Shown: positions 25,184 through 34,017 of the stretch, piece after piece
How positions within the stretch are numbered: position 1 is the first letter of the stretch
Layout of the letters: every line of letters begins with the position of its first letter
Source: an uncultured Prevotella sp.
GTDB taxonomy: Bacteria; Bacteroidota; Bacteroidia; Bacteroidales; Bacteroidaceae
Length of the DNA: 64,000 nt
Reading direction: 5' to 3'
Assembly (NCBI GenBank): GCA_900547005.1
Contig: URER01000005.1
Span: 1 to 64,000 of the forward strand
The notes under the pieces: generated by a model
What the model saw: only the letters and a program-made list of their open reading frames with translations
Told to the model about the DNA's origin: nothing
The model's database searches: none
Position numbers and translations under genes: made by a program

Positions 25184-25254
25184 TGAGGTTATTTTTACAT
25201 ACGAAATACTGATTTATAACCAAAAATATAGTAAATATTCTTTACAATTGAAAT

Positions 25255-25740
25255 CGTGTCAACTTTTGTTAAATATAGGCTCCGTTACAATTTTTGCCCG
25301 TTTTTCGACCCCCAAAAATCCAATTTTTAATTCAAAATTCGTAACTCAAAATTCTAAAAGTGCCTCCGTTAGAGAAAAATCGGGCCGATTTTTGTCGAAA
25401 ATTGAGGTCCCGAAAAACACGCGAAAATGGCAAAATCGGGCGATTTAACGTTCGTTAGCTTTCAAAAGTGGCACTTTTAGAGTCCGTTTGTGGCACTTTT
25501 GGAGTGCAACGGAGCCTCCGTTAGAGTGCAAAAGTGCCTCCGTTAGAGTCTAAAAGTGCCTCCGTTAGAAAATAAAGGGGGTAAAAACGCACTCCAAAAC
25601 GGGTAAAAACGCATAAAAAAGAGGTAAACCTCTGATTGCCAGAGATTTACCTCAAAAATGAGTAAAAAGCCGTATTTTCGCGTTTTTGAAAGCAAGGAGA
25701 AGTTTGTTTCAAAAAACGCGAGTTTTGAGAGGGATAAAAT
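25255..25740 (+). repeat. ~490-bp intergenic repeat element, copy B
   Basis: Starts GTCAACTTTTGTTAAATA and ends ACGCGAGTTTTGAGAGGG. It shares ordered blocks with copies A and C, with at least four CCTCCGTTAGA units. Within it GAGGTAAACCTCTG and CAGAGATTTACCTC (25620-25655) form a hairpin. Confidence 0.85.
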
Positions 25741-25764
25741 TGAAAAAAGGAGACGTTATTTAAG

Positions 25765-25929
25765 CGCATTGCAAATGCTCATACTCCAATCGGGCGGATT
25801 GTAAATCACGCCCGAACCCGAAAACCCTTTAAGTCCCAAACCCAGACTGATAGAATGTTTTACAGCCTGCAAGGCTGTTGAAGCGTGATTTGCAATCCGC
25901 TTCCTGGGAGTATAAGCATTTGCAATGCG
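25765..25929. repeat. 165-bp inverted-repeat element (47-bp arms)
   Basis: The left arm 25765-25811 and right arm 25883-25929 are inverted copies: CGCATTGCAAATGCT, then ATACTCC, then CGGATTG.AAATCACGC. They differ at a cluster of 7 bases and two single sites. The 71-bp centre contains a small CAGCC/GGCTG hairpin. It lies directly next to repeat copy B, and a degenerate half-copy lies next to copy A. Confidence 0.85.
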
Positions 25930-25984
25930 ATAAATTCAATATATAATAATAATTTAATCGTTACCCCTCAAATTCCACCTGAGG

Positions 25985-28174
25985 CTATATCTTCACCGCA
26001 ACATTTGTCTTTCCACTCTCGGTGGTTACGGAGATGATATATATTCCGTGCTGCAAATGACTGACGGGAACGCTCACGGAAGAGCCTCCGGCAGCAAGAG
26101 AAACAGGCACACGACCTTGTATGTCGATGATGCGCAGGGCCTTTATCGGCTCGCCCGAACTGACATTCAGCAGACCGTCGCTCACAGAAATTACGGGTTT
26201 CTGCTGCACTTCGGCGGCATTGCCTATCGACAAATTCTGATCTTCCACCAATTCGACAGTACGGTCGCTACCCATTGCGAAAATCACCCTTTGGTCGGAT
26301 AATGTTATCGCGATTTCATATACCGGCGTTATGACATACTGACCTACTTCCATGTCTGCTGTTTCCAATATGAAATTCACCTCAGCAGTCTCGCCTGAAG
26401 CAATGAAAACAGGCTTCGCAAACATCTCGACATCATTCGGAGTGGCTTTCTTCGCCACAGTAATGCCCATCGGACCACTCAACATCATACTGCCAACGTT
26501 TCGTCCTACCAACTTAATAGGATATTCCGAACCTATAATCATCTTCGGACTGAGGCCGGTGAAACTTTCCTCCACGACCTTAAGGTCGGGGGCAACTGCT
26601 CTATAAGTAATACTTTCATCGTCTTTAATCATATAGCACTCGCTCGGGCCGTATATATTAGCTATCAACTGACGCCACTTTCCCTCGGTTGTTGTGCGAT
26701 AGAAAAAGCCTATGTGGTGGGTTCCCTTAGGAATTCCGATGTGCGACATATTCATAGAATACTCAGTAAATGTACTTGGCTTAAATGTCGTGTGAAGGAT
26801 TGTAGGCTCTATCGGCTCTATTTCCGATCCGTTAATGATAGCCACACATACATCGCCTTCAAACTCAATGTGGCTTCTTGCCGCGCAATAAAACATGAAA
26901 CCAGAGTATTGTGTAGTGGAAACATTGATTTCCGGATTGGCTGATAAAACATAAAATTTGCCACCGACATATACATTCAGCTCATTGTTCCAAAGCAACT
27001 GATTGGTCTGCGGAACACTCTCACCCCTGCCAAGCGGCTGTATATGGCACTCTACATTCTGCACAAAGGAATAGGTTCTCGACGTGCCGCCTATGCCTTG
27101 CGTTGTCGGACTAAGTGCCGACAGATTGTAATAGCCGTCGCAACGGCCTTTCCATCCCCAGTTGAAATGGAACAGTCCGGCACCATCGTAACCGTCGCAG
27201 ACGAAAGAGTGGCCTATTTTACCTTCGTAGTCGTTACCTCCATAGAGCACCGGACGACCGGCATACAGCTCGCCGGTGATTATCTCCACCCACTCATTGT
27301 CCGACAACAACTCACGCTCGTAATGATGAATGTTGGGGTCGTAGCCGAAATTATTTATCAAGGCTTCGGCAGAGACATACGGGTCTGCCGAACTTTCTTC
27401 ATTTCCGTATCTCATCTTTGCACCATAACCGACACACTTCATGAGCTGTGCCACGGCCGCACATGATGCTTCCGAAGAGCCGGAATCATAAGTCGGGAGC
27501 ATATTATCCCAGTCGAAAGCCGGCTGAGAGTTAAAATCGAGAGTGCGCTCCACGCCTTTATCAGTATAAGAAACCGTTCCGGTTGGTCTGGCGGGGTACT
27601 TGTAATAATACATTATCTGCGCTGTTGCCGTGGCTACGCATCCCGTAACGGTAGGCTCGCCGTTTACTTCCGGAGTCAGCGTGTTATACGGGGCATCCTG
27701 TCCCCACTGGCTTTTCAGCAAAGGCTCGACCACCTTTGTGGGATAAGTAATAGCCTTCGCCTGCGCATATACGGCCGCATCTTCTGTCGTGGAAAGGTTT
27801 TCCACGCTATAAGCCACGGCATCGAGCCATGCCTTGCAAGCCTCCGGCATATTCGCCGTGTCGAAGTTTTCATTGTCGCTATAACCGATTATGGACGGCA
27901 GGCGGTCGTCGCCGGCAACAATGACGAAACCTTTGGCGTCATTGCCGTCAAACACATAATAAGCCGCATCAGAGGCTTCGGCATCCTGCTTGGGCGACTG
28001 ACGTTTCTTGGCGTAGGTACACTTCATTTCTTTTGTGCCCCCACCCTGTCTGTTACTGATAAATTCTCGGGCAATGCGCGCGGCTTTTCCTTTGCTTATA
28101 GGCGCAGAGAAAGCTATAAGTGGGAAAAATAGGAACGCCGCAAAGATAGTTTTAGTGCGTAAGGATAGATTCAT
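25985..28174 (-). CDS. Secreted C10 (streptopain-like) cysteine peptidase with type IX sorting domain
   Basis: 729 residues. After a signal peptide (LRTKTIFAAFLFFPLIAFSA) comes a pro-region (SKGKAARIAREFI, YYVFDGNDAKGFVIVAGDDRLPSIIGYSD). The catalytic Cys is in TVTGCVATATAQIMYYYKYP (~178) and the His in GHSFVCDGYDG with FHFNWGWKGRCDGYY (~323). Two Ig-like regions follow. The C-terminal ~70 residues (IKALRIIDIQGRVPVSLAAG... LQHGIYIISVTTESGKTNVAVKI) match a type A sorting domain. It is likely surface-exposed and host- or diet-protein degrading, like interpain and PrtT of oral Bacteroidetes. Confidence 0.92.
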   Translation of the reverse strand: MNLSLRTKTIFAAFLFFPLIAFSAPISKGKAARIAREFISNRQGGGTKEMKCTYAKKRQSPKQDAEASDAAYYVFDGNDAKGFVIVAGDDRLPSIIGYSDNENFDTANMPEACKAWLDAVAYSVENLSTTEDAAVYAQAKAITYPTKVVEPLLKSQWGQDAPYNTLTPEVNGEPTVTGCVATATAQIMYYYKYPARPTGTVSYTDKGVERTLDFNSQPAFDWDNMLPTYDSGSSEASCAAVAQLMKCVGYGAKMRYGNEESSADPYVSAEALINNFGYDPNIHHYERELLSDNEWVEIITGELYAGRPVLYGGNDYEGKIGHSFVCDGYDGAGLFHFNWGWKGRCDGYYNLSALSPTTQGIGGTSRTYSFVQNVECHIQPLGRGESVPQTNQLLWNNELNVYVGGKFYVLSANPEINVSTTQYSGFMFYCAARSHIEFEGDVCVAIINGSEIEPIEPTILHTTFKPSTFTEYSMNMSHIGIPKGTHHIGFFYRTTTEGKWRQLIANIYGPSECYMIKDDESITYRAVAPDLKVVEESFTGLSPKMIIGSEYPIKLVGRNVGSMMLSGPMGITVAKKATPNDVEMFAKPVFIASGETAEVNFILETADMEVGQYVITPVYEIAITLSDQRVIFAMGSDRTVELVEDQNLSIGNAAEVQQKPVISVSDGLLNVSSGEPIKALRIIDIQGRVPVSLAAGGSSVSVPVSHLQHGIYIISVTTESGKTNVAVKI

Positions 28175-28276
28175 AATCTATATAAATTATTGATTATTAA
28201 TAGGTTTAAGTATATTTTTCTACAAAAATAAATAAGTTATCGCAAAGTTGCAAATATTTTTTTAATAAACACGTTA

Positions 28277-28284
28277 TATCTTTG
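28277..28284 (+). promoter_or_regulatory. -7 box for the NUC endonuclease gene
   Basis: TATCTTTG about 60 bases upstream of the ATG at 28344. Confidence 0.6.
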
Positions 28285-28343
28285 TGCAGACCTCACGGTG
28301 CATAAAGGGATTTTGAACAATGTAGATATATTTATAAAAAGAG

Positions 28344-29246
28344 ATGAACAAATTACAGATTATCGCAATAACGGCAGCTATGGCATTGGTGGCGTGCGAC
28401 TCTAAGAACGTGAAACCGCTAATCGGGGGCATCAAGAATGCTGAGGAGACAATAGAAAAGATTGACGGAAACGGGGATTACGCAAGTGGAGAGAACGGAA
28501 ACAACGAGTATTCGGATGCGCAGAACTGTAAAGGTAAAGGCGGAAACGACACGGAAAGGCAAGGGAAAGGACTTGAAATTCCGGCACGACTGACGGGCGT
28601 TTCGGAGCAGATTCTGTATAGAACGGGCTACACGACATCGTATAACAAGGACACACGGCTGCCTAATTGGGTTGCGTGGTGCCTGACGGCGGAGCATACG
28701 GAGGGTACGAACAAACGGCCGGGAAAGGCTTTTCATGAAGACACGGATGTGCCGGAGCCACGCGCCGTGGATTGGGATTACTATAATTCGGGCTACGACA
28801 GGGGACATATGTGTCCGGCGGCGGACAACAAATGGAGCGCAGACGCGATGTATGAGTCGTTCCTTTTCACGAATATGTGTCCGCAGAACCATATACTGAA
28901 CGTGGGCGACTGGAACGAAATGGAGAACCAGTGCCGCCGATGGGCAAGGGAATACGGTGAGGTGTATATCGTATGCGGCCCCATCCTGTTCAATCAGAAG
29001 CACAAAACGATAGGCAAGAACAAGGTGGTGGTGCCCGAAGCGTTCTTCAAAGTGGTACTGAGAATGCAGCCATCACCAAAGGCTATCGGCTTCATATACC
29101 GCAATACGGACGGCAACCGTCCGAAAGACGCTTACGTAAACTCGGTGGATGAGGTAGAGCGGATAACGGGAATGGACTTCTTCCCCGCCCTGCCCGACGA
29201 CATTGAGAACGAAATAGAAAAAGAAAGGGACCTTAGTGGTTTCTGA
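28344..29246 (+). CDS. DNA/RNA non-specific endonuclease (NUC family), lipoprotein
   Basis: 300 residues. MNKLQIIAITAAMALVAC is a lipoprotein signal with lipidation at Cys19. The NUC motif is DRGHMCPAADNKWS (~153) with the metal Asn in LFTNMCPQNHILNVGDWNEMEN (~175). QVYIVCGPILF and VPEAFFKVVLR are also typical. These enzymes cut DNA and RNA without sequence specificity and, when surface-anchored, serve nutrient scavenging or escape from extracellular DNA traps. The ~60-residue N-terminal linker is low-complexity and rich in Asn, Gly and Glu. Confidence 0.92.
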   Translation: MNKLQIIAITAAMALVACDSKNVKPLIGGIKNAEETIEKIDGNGDYASGENGNNEYSDAQNCKGKGGNDTERQGKGLEIPARLTGVSEQILYRTGYTTSYNKDTRLPNWVAWCLTAEHTEGTNKRPGKAFHEDTDVPEPRAVDWDYYNSGYDRGHMCPAADNKWSADAMYESFLFTNMCPQNHILNVGDWNEMENQCRRWAREYGEVYIVCGPILFNQKHKTIGKNKVVVPEAFFKVVLRMQPSPKAIGFIYRNTDGNRPKDAYVNSVDEVERITGMDFFPALPDDIENEIEKERDLSGF

Positions 29247-29348
29247 ATAGCCGCAGAAAGATAAACAAAAAGGGGAACATACCGTCACCGGCATATCCCC
29301 CACTGAATTTAGTATAATTAGTTTTTCACGTATAATTATCAACTCATC

Positions 29349-29450
29349 TTACTTATAGAGCATCAGAGTACCCCATCCTATCTGGTCGAAAGCTCCGGAA
29401 TTTGAACCATAGCGGATGTCGCCGGAACCACCCTCCGGTATCGGGACAAA
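29349..29450 (-). pseudogene. Possible C-terminal fragment of a secreted/beta-rich protein
   Basis: One minus-strand frame reads PEGGSGDIRYGSNSGAFDQ then IGWGTLMLYK and a stop, a composition that looks coding (Gly/Asn/aromatic, beta-rich end) rather than random. There is no start; the frame runs back into the tRNA-His terminator hairpin. It is probably the tail of a deleted gene. Confidence 0.4.
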
Positions 29451-29463
29451 CAATAGCCAAAGA

Positions 29464-29500
29464 AAAACGCAGGCTCTTGGAATTCAAGAACCTGCGTTTT
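29464..29500 (-). terminator. Terminator after tRNA-His
   Basis: AAAACGCAGG.TCTTG pairs with CAAGA.CCTGCGTTTT over a 5-base loop and continues on the minus strand into TTTTTC, 11 bases after the tRNA. Confidence 0.85.
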
Positions 29501-29510
29501 GCATTTTCAG

Positions 29511-29584
29511 GGTGCCCGGTGGGACTCGAACCCACGACATTCAGAACCACAATCTGACGCTCTAACCAACTGAACTACGGGCAC
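29511..29584 (-). tRNA. tRNA-His (GTG anticodon)
   Basis: On the minus strand GTGCCCG/CGGGCAC form the acceptor stem, the D-arm is GTTCAGTTGGTTAGAGC, the anticodon loop TTGTGGT carries GTG, and the T-arm contains GGGTTCGAGTCCC. The discriminator is C and the base at -1 is G, both hallmarks of tRNA-His. CCA is not encoded. Confidence 0.97.
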
Positions 29585-29724
29585 CATATTGCTCAAGTAC
29601 TTCTCTTAAGCGGGTGCAAAAGTACGCAATTTATCCGAGACTACCAAATAAATAGCGTACTTTTTACTATTTTTCTTAACAACGCTACCCTAACAATAGG
29701 GCCACGCCACCCTACTTCCGCAGC

Positions 29725-30138
29725 TTATTCAGCCTTTGCATCGCCCTGTGCTGCAGCCTCGTTAGCAGCAGGAGCAGCCTGCTTTGCATCACCATTGGCA
29801 GCCGGAGCAGCTTGTTTCTGCTGGCTTGCGCCGAAGTTAGGCAGAGTGTTCGGGTTTGTCGAGCTGTTGTTTGTAGCAGCGTTCTCTATTACGCTGGCAT
29901 CGGTAGCGGCTGTCGGAGCCACGTATGCGCACGCAACGCTGATAACAACCATAGCGATAGCAAGTCCCCATGTTGCCTTTTCGATAAAATCGGTAGTCTT
30001 GCGAACACCCATAATTTGGTTAGAAGATGAGAAGTTGGACGCGAGTCCACCTCCTTTTGATTCCTGAATCAGCACAATGCCAATCATCAGGATTGCCGCA
30101 ATTACGATAAGAATTACGAATAAAGTGTAAAGTCCCAT
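29725..30138 (-). CDS. secG: Preprotein translocase subunit SecG
   Basis: 137 residues. The first ~75 are a standard SecG: two membrane helices (LFVILIVIAAILMIGIVLIQESKGGGLASNFSSSNQIMGVRKTTDFIEKATW, then LAIAMVVISVACAYVA). The remainder is an Ala/Gln/Asn-rich tail (PAANGDAKQAAPAANEAAAQ) of the kind seen in Bacteroidetes SecG. It assists SecYE in protein export. It is last in the conserved minus-strand block sigma-54 activator - LptE - TPR protein - SecG, 9 bases after the TPR gene. Confidence 0.95.
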   Translation of the reverse strand: MGLYTLFVILIVIAAILMIGIVLIQESKGGGLASNFSSSNQIMGVRKTTDFIEKATWGLAIAMVVISVACAYVAPTAATDASVIENAATNNSSTNPNTLPNFGASQQKQAAPAANGDAKQAAPAANEAAAQGDAKAE

Positions 30139-30147
30139 TTTATTTAC

Positions 30148-30900
30148 TTATTTTTTATTATTTATAATCAATTTCTCTAAGAAACGAATTTGGTCTGCAA
30201 AGTAACGATTTTTTTTCGGATAAATCAAATATAATCGCTTAATTATTTCCAAAGCCTTGTCATATTTGCCTTGTTTTATGTAAATTTGAGCCAATGTCTC
30301 GGTAAAGAAGCCTTCGCCATCGTTATTTTCCTCACTTTCAGACACATCTTCGGGAAGATACTCCGGAGTTTCTTTCAGCTCCATTTTTCCGCCTTCTTTA
30401 TCTATGAAATCGTCTATCAGACTCTGTCCTTTCATCACAGGCGCATCGTTGGCAGCCTGTTTTTCCTCCTCGCCCTCTATTTCGAGCAGATACGAGACAT
30501 AGTCGACCGTAGCGTCGGCAGGCGTCGGTTTGCGCTTACCGCTCTTCTCTTCTTTTTCCGGTTCGGCGGGGATAGAATCAAGGAAGTTGTCGATGAGAGC
30601 CACCGTGCGACTTTCTTTCTCCTCCTTCGACACAGGTTTGGGCGCAGGTTCGGGTTCCGGCGTCCTCAACCTGTAATGCGCCGCCTCGATAAGCTCGAAC
30701 AAAACCTTGCGGTCGGTGATATATATGGCTGCCCTGCGCAGTTCTTCATCGAACGAGGAATCGTGCAAAAGATAGAGATTTTGCAGCAGCAAGAGCCTCG
30801 CAGGCTGATAATACGGATAGAGCGCAACGAGGCTTCGGAGATCGTAAAGGGTCTCCTTGTTCATCTGTTCCGGATGTTCTATCAGTTGCGTTAGATCCAT
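30148..30900 (-). CDS. TPR-containing protein of the LptE-SecG block
   Basis: 250 residues. The N-terminal half has helical repeats (LYDLRSLVALYPYYQPARLLLLQNLYLLHDSSFDEELRRAAIYI). A charged Pro/Glu/Lys linker is in the middle (~95-190), and a single TPR-like unit at the end (FTETLAQIYIKQGKYDKALEIIKRLYLIYPKKNRYFADQIRFLEKLI). The family is widespread in Bacteroidetes between lptE and secG and has no established function. It lies 6 bases downstream of lptE. Confidence 0.8.
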   Translation of the reverse strand: MDLTQLIEHPEQMNKETLYDLRSLVALYPYYQPARLLLLQNLYLLHDSSFDEELRRAAIYITDRKVLFELIEAAHYRLRTPEPEPAPKPVSKEEKESRTVALIDNFLDSIPAEPEKEEKSGKRKPTPADATVDYVSYLLEIEGEEEKQAANDAPVMKGQSLIDDFIDKEGGKMELKETPEYLPEDVSESEENNDGEGFFTETLAQIYIKQGKYDKALEIIKRLYLIYPKKNRYFADQIRFLEKLIINNKK

Positions 30901-30906
30901 TAGGTT

Positions 30907-31479
30907 TTACCAATTAGCTACGGTAGCGTTGAATATTTGGTCTACAATGTCTTTCACCATATTCTCCACGAGTTCTTCCTGCACGGAGTTCAAACTCATG
31001 TTTGAGTCGTAGACCTGATTAGAAGTGAACTGCCTCTCGAAGTCCTCGGCATGGTTGGCGTTGTTGGTGAAGCGAACATTAACCGTTATCGACAACTCAA
31101 CCTGCGCCGAAGCACCTTCGCTCGACACCGACTTGTTGCGCTGCTGATATTGCGTTATCTCGCCTTCTATTTTCAAATCGCCGTTGCGTCTCACCTGTTG
31201 CAGCTTCGTATGGCGCGCGAACATATCCTTCAGTTCGTTATTGAACATCGGTCCCATAGGTCCCCACACATACGTTGAGCGTATAGGGAAGTCAGCAATC
31301 TGAATCGTTTTAGTCTTCGAGTAGTCGATGCTTGCGCCATTGAACTTATAGCTCACGCTGCAAGCAACAAGTAAAAACGCCACCATCGGCAGCATGAGAC
31401 ATACGCACAAGCGCACCCCACAGCAGGAATCGGCACGCACCGACACCTTATTATATATATATGTTAGTAGTTTTTTCAT
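30907..31479 (-). CDS. lptE: LptE-family LPS-assembly lipoprotein
   Basis: 190 residues with a long signal ending in the lipobox LVACS (Cys40). The mature part YKFNGASIDYSKTKTIQIADFPI... and EVELSITVNVRFTN-like strands match Bacteroidetes LptE, the plug lipoprotein of the LptD outer-membrane LPS translocon. The final ~50 residues (SVQEELVENMVKDIVDQIFNATVANW) form the usual C-terminal helix. It follows the sigma-54 activator by 13 bases. The start at 31479 gives an unusually long pre-lipobox stretch, so a later start is possible. Confidence 0.85.
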   Translation of the reverse strand: MKKLLTYIYNKVSVRADSCCGVRLCVCLMLPMVAFLLVACSVSYKFNGASIDYSKTKTIQIADFPIRSTYVWGPMGPMFNNELKDMFARHTKLQQVRRNGDLKIEGEITQYQQRNKSVSSEGASAQVELSITVNVRFTNNANHAEDFERQFTSNQVYDSNMSLNSVQEELVENMVKDIVDQIFNATVANW

Positions 31480-31492
31480 TTATATCATCAAC

Positions 31493-32734
31493 TTATTGCT
31501 TGTCTAAGCCATACTGTTTAATCTTTCGATAGAGCGTCCTGTCGGAGATTCCCAATTCTTCGGCGGCTTTCTTACGGTTGCCGTTGTTGCGCTTCAAGGC
31601 CCGTTCCACCATCTGTTTGCCCAAATCGTTCAGGTTAAGGGTTTCAGGTTCGGATATCTCCTCGGCTATAGCGTCCTCGGCAAGCGGTCTTGTCTGCCTT
31701 ATGTCAGGCTCACGGCGCGCTATGGCGGGCATATTGTCGGTTACGGCCCTCACGTCGCTTGCGAATCCGGGCGCGCCGTTCAGTCCCCGTTGCTCATCAA
31801 TTTGCTTCCTCAACGAGTTCATCTCTCGCCGCAGGTCGCTCACGTTGCCGCGCAACTCATATAATATCTTATAAAGCAGTTCGCGCTCGCTCTCATACGA
31901 ATGGCTGCCCCCGGTCTGTACGGTGGCAAGTTGTGTGCTCTCTCGGTCTATCGGGATGAACTTCTGCAAAGCCATCGCATCAATCTCACGCTCCTTGCTC
32001 AACACCGACATCTGCTCGGTGATGTTCTTCAACTGACGCACGTTTCCCGGCCACTTATACCTCTTCAGCACCTCCTTCGCGTCATCTGTCAACGTGATTT
32101 TCGGCAGATGGTATTTCTCGGCCATCTGCATGGCGAAGAGTCTGAACAGCAGCACTATGTCATCGCCACGGTCGCGCAGCGGCGGAATCTGTATGGGAAT
32201 GGTGTTCAGACGGTAGTAAAGGTCTTCGCGGAAACGTCCCTCACTCACGGCCTTGCGCATATTCACGTTTGTGGCCGCCACGATGCGCACATCGGTCTTG
32301 CGTATTTCCTGTCCTCCCACACGGATATACTCGCCCGTTTCCAGCACACGCAACAGGCGGGCCTGCGTGGCAAGCGGCAATTCGCCAACCTCATCAAGGA
32401 ATATAGTGCCTTTGTTAGCTGTACCGAAATAGCCCTCGCTCTCGCCTATGGCACCCGTAAACGAACCTTTCTCGTGTCCGAACAGCTCGCTGTCTATCGT
32501 TCCTTCGGGAATAGAGCCGCAGTTTATGGCGAAGTACTTCTCACGCTTGCGTGGTGAGTTGTCATGAATGACACGTGGAATCTTCTCCTTTCCCACACCG
32601 CTTTCACCGATAATCAGCACGCTGAGGTCGGTCGGCGCGACTTGCAGAGCCACGTCGAGCGCACGGTTCAGGCCATCGCTGTTGCCCACGATGTTATACC
32701 GCTGCTTGATGCGTTGTATTTCCGTTGTGTTCAT
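31493..32734 (-). CDS. Sigma-54-dependent transcriptional activator without receiver domain
   Basis: 413 residues. The AAA+ domain begins almost at the N-terminus: Walker A GESGVGKEKIPRVIH (~43), the sigma-54 contact loop GSFTGA in GHEKGSFTGAIGESEGYF (~90; variant of GAFTGA), Walker B GTIFLDEVGELP (~112), the arginine-finger region and a C-terminal Fis-type HTH (NGNRKKAAEELGISDRTLYRKIKQYGL). There is no N-terminal sensory domain, so activity is probably set by expression level or a partner. It heads the block lptE - TPR - secG. A -7 box lies upstream at 32743. Confidence 0.95.
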   Translation of the reverse strand: MNTTEIQRIKQRYNIVGNSDGLNRALDVALQVAPTDLSVLIIGESGVGKEKIPRVIHDNSPRKREKYFAINCGSIPEGTIDSELFGHEKGSFTGAIGESEGYFGTANKGTIFLDEVGELPLATQARLLRVLETGEYIRVGGQEIRKTDVRIVAATNVNMRKAVSEGRFREDLYYRLNTIPIQIPPLRDRGDDIVLLFRLFAMQMAEKYHLPKITLTDDAKEVLKRYKWPGNVRQLKNITEQMSVLSKEREIDAMALQKFIPIDRESTQLATVQTGGSHSYESERELLYKILYELRGNVSDLRREMNSLRKQIDEQRGLNGAPGFASDVRAVTDNMPAIARREPDIRQTRPLAEDAIAEEISEPETLNLNDLGKQMVERALKRNNGNRKKAAEELGISDRTLYRKIKQYGLDKQ

Positions 32735-32742
32735 TTAGCAGA

Positions 32743-32750
32743 CAAAATTA
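32743..32750 (-). promoter_or_regulatory. -7 box for the sigma-54 activator block
   Basis: Minus strand TAATTTTG, 8 bases before the start codon, so the leader would be very short. Confidence 0.45.
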
Positions 32751-32925
32751 CGAATTTTATTTCAAACAAGCGGCATTCCTACCCGAAATAAAACATAAAA
32801 AAGCACGGATATGCCCTCCACCGGCATATTCCGGCCGTGCCGCCACGCAAAGACACAAAGCGAAGACGAGCGCAACCACAATTCAGTAATCGCAAATACG
32901 AACTATCATTTTTCTGCCGAAACAT

Positions 32926-32956
32926 ATTGCCAGTCGGAAAAATAAGACTATATTTG
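32926..32956 (+). promoter_or_regulatory. Promoter of the DUF3298 lipoprotein gene
   Basis: ATTG at 32926 and TATATTTG at 32949-32956 with ~19 bases between; the ATG follows 30 bases later. Confidence 0.6.
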
Positions 32957-32986
32957 CAACATTCTAAAGCAAAAGAAAGGACTATC

Positions 32987-33793
32987 ATGAACAAGAAATT
33001 ATTTCTGGCTGCTTGCTGCGCCGGCAGCCTGCTGTTTACAGCGTGTGGGGGGAACGGGACGTCAACGGCTCCGTTTACAGTAAAGAACTACAGCGACTCT
33101 GTTGCGAACAAGGTTCAGAACGTGGACTGTGAGGTGCAAATATCAATCGACTATCCCGAGACCGGCAATGAAGCTCTGCTCAACGGTGTCCGCGAATGGA
33201 TACTCGACCAGACTTCCTGCGCTCCGACAACCGACATAAACAGTGGCGACTCCATCGTAAAAGGTTATGTGGACGCACAAATGAAAGATATGAAAGAGAT
33301 TGCAACCGAACTGGCGGAGTTTGGAAGCGCACAGGGATGCAGCAACAGCATCGAGATAAAGAAGACATCAGAGAACGACAAGTTCGTAACATTCAGCAGT
33401 ACATCATATAATTATATGGGTGGTGCCCACGGCTCACAATTTGAATATGGCACGACATTCCGCAAGAGTGACGGTAAGGTTTTTGGCTACAATATGCTGA
33501 ACTTAGCAAAGAAAGAGAAGATTGCGAAACTGATAGAGAAGGCTTTGGCGGACGATCTCGGATTTGAAACCGTAGACGAACTGAAGAAAGTCCTGTTTTT
33601 ACCAGAGTTCGCTGAAACTGTTCCTCTGCCGCAGAGCAGTCCTTATCTTGACAAGGACACTATGGTATTCGTTTACCAGCAGTATGAGATTGCGTCTTAC
33701 GCTACGGGTATCCCGACGGCCCGCATCCCGTTGTCAGAATTAAAGTCTTATCTCTCCGCTTCATTTGCCAAAACTTATTACGCGGGGAAATAG
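32987..33793 (+). CDS. DUF3298/RsiV-like lipoprotein
   Basis: 268 residues from the ATG at 32987, chosen because it gives a lipoprotein signal (KLFLAACCAGSLLFTAC). The C-terminal half has the DUF3298 look: TFSSTSYNYMGGAHGSQFEYGTTFRKSDGKVFGYNML... and VFVYQQYEIASYATGIPTARIPLSELKSYLS. Related domains occur in the anti-sigma factor RsiV and in lysozyme-binding proteins, but most Bacteroidetes members are uncharacterised. It stands alone with its own promoter and terminator. Confidence 0.82.
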   Translation: MNKKLFLAACCAGSLLFTACGGNGTSTAPFTVKNYSDSVANKVQNVDCEVQISIDYPETGNEALLNGVREWILDQTSCAPTTDINSGDSIVKGYVDAQMKDMKEIATELAEFGSAQGCSNSIEIKKTSENDKFVTFSSTSYNYMGGAHGSQFEYGTTFRKSDGKVFGYNMLNLAKKEKIAKLIEKALADDLGFETVDELKKVLFLPEFAETVPLPQSSPYLDKDTMVFVYQQYEIASYATGIPTARIPLSELKSYLSASFAKTYYAGK

Positions 33794-33924
33794 ACTGCCG
33801 GAACGGCTCGGACTGAAGGGCTTCAGGCTGGATTGTTGAACTCTTGAAGTGAGATTGCCTTATAAGCTATAAGGAGTTTCATGAAAACTGACAATATACG
33901 CGTATGAATACAGACTGAAAAAAC

Positions 33925-33976
33925 GGTGGCGACGTGTCCGGTTCAAGGCACGCCGCCACTTGCATTTCCCTTTTTT
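33925..33976. terminator. Terminator between the DUF3298 and CPBP genes
   Basis: GTGGCG.CGTG pairs with CACG.CGCCAC around a ~14-base loop and is followed by CCCTTTTTTTT on the + strand. The flanking genes converge. Confidence 0.75.
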
Positions 33977-34017
33977 TTGTTGTTCAAAGTATTTATATAG
34001 AAAGTTCTGAGAAATAA

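Noticed and set aside
29511..29584. tRNA-His as an integration site
   Set aside because: There is no integrase and no direct repeat of the tRNA 3' end within the window.
32802..32840. Terminator between the sigma-54 activator and DUF3298 genes
   Set aside because: GCACGG.ATATGCC/GGCATAT..CCGTGC can pair, but it lies between divergent starts, where a terminator is not expected, and no transcript ends are evident.
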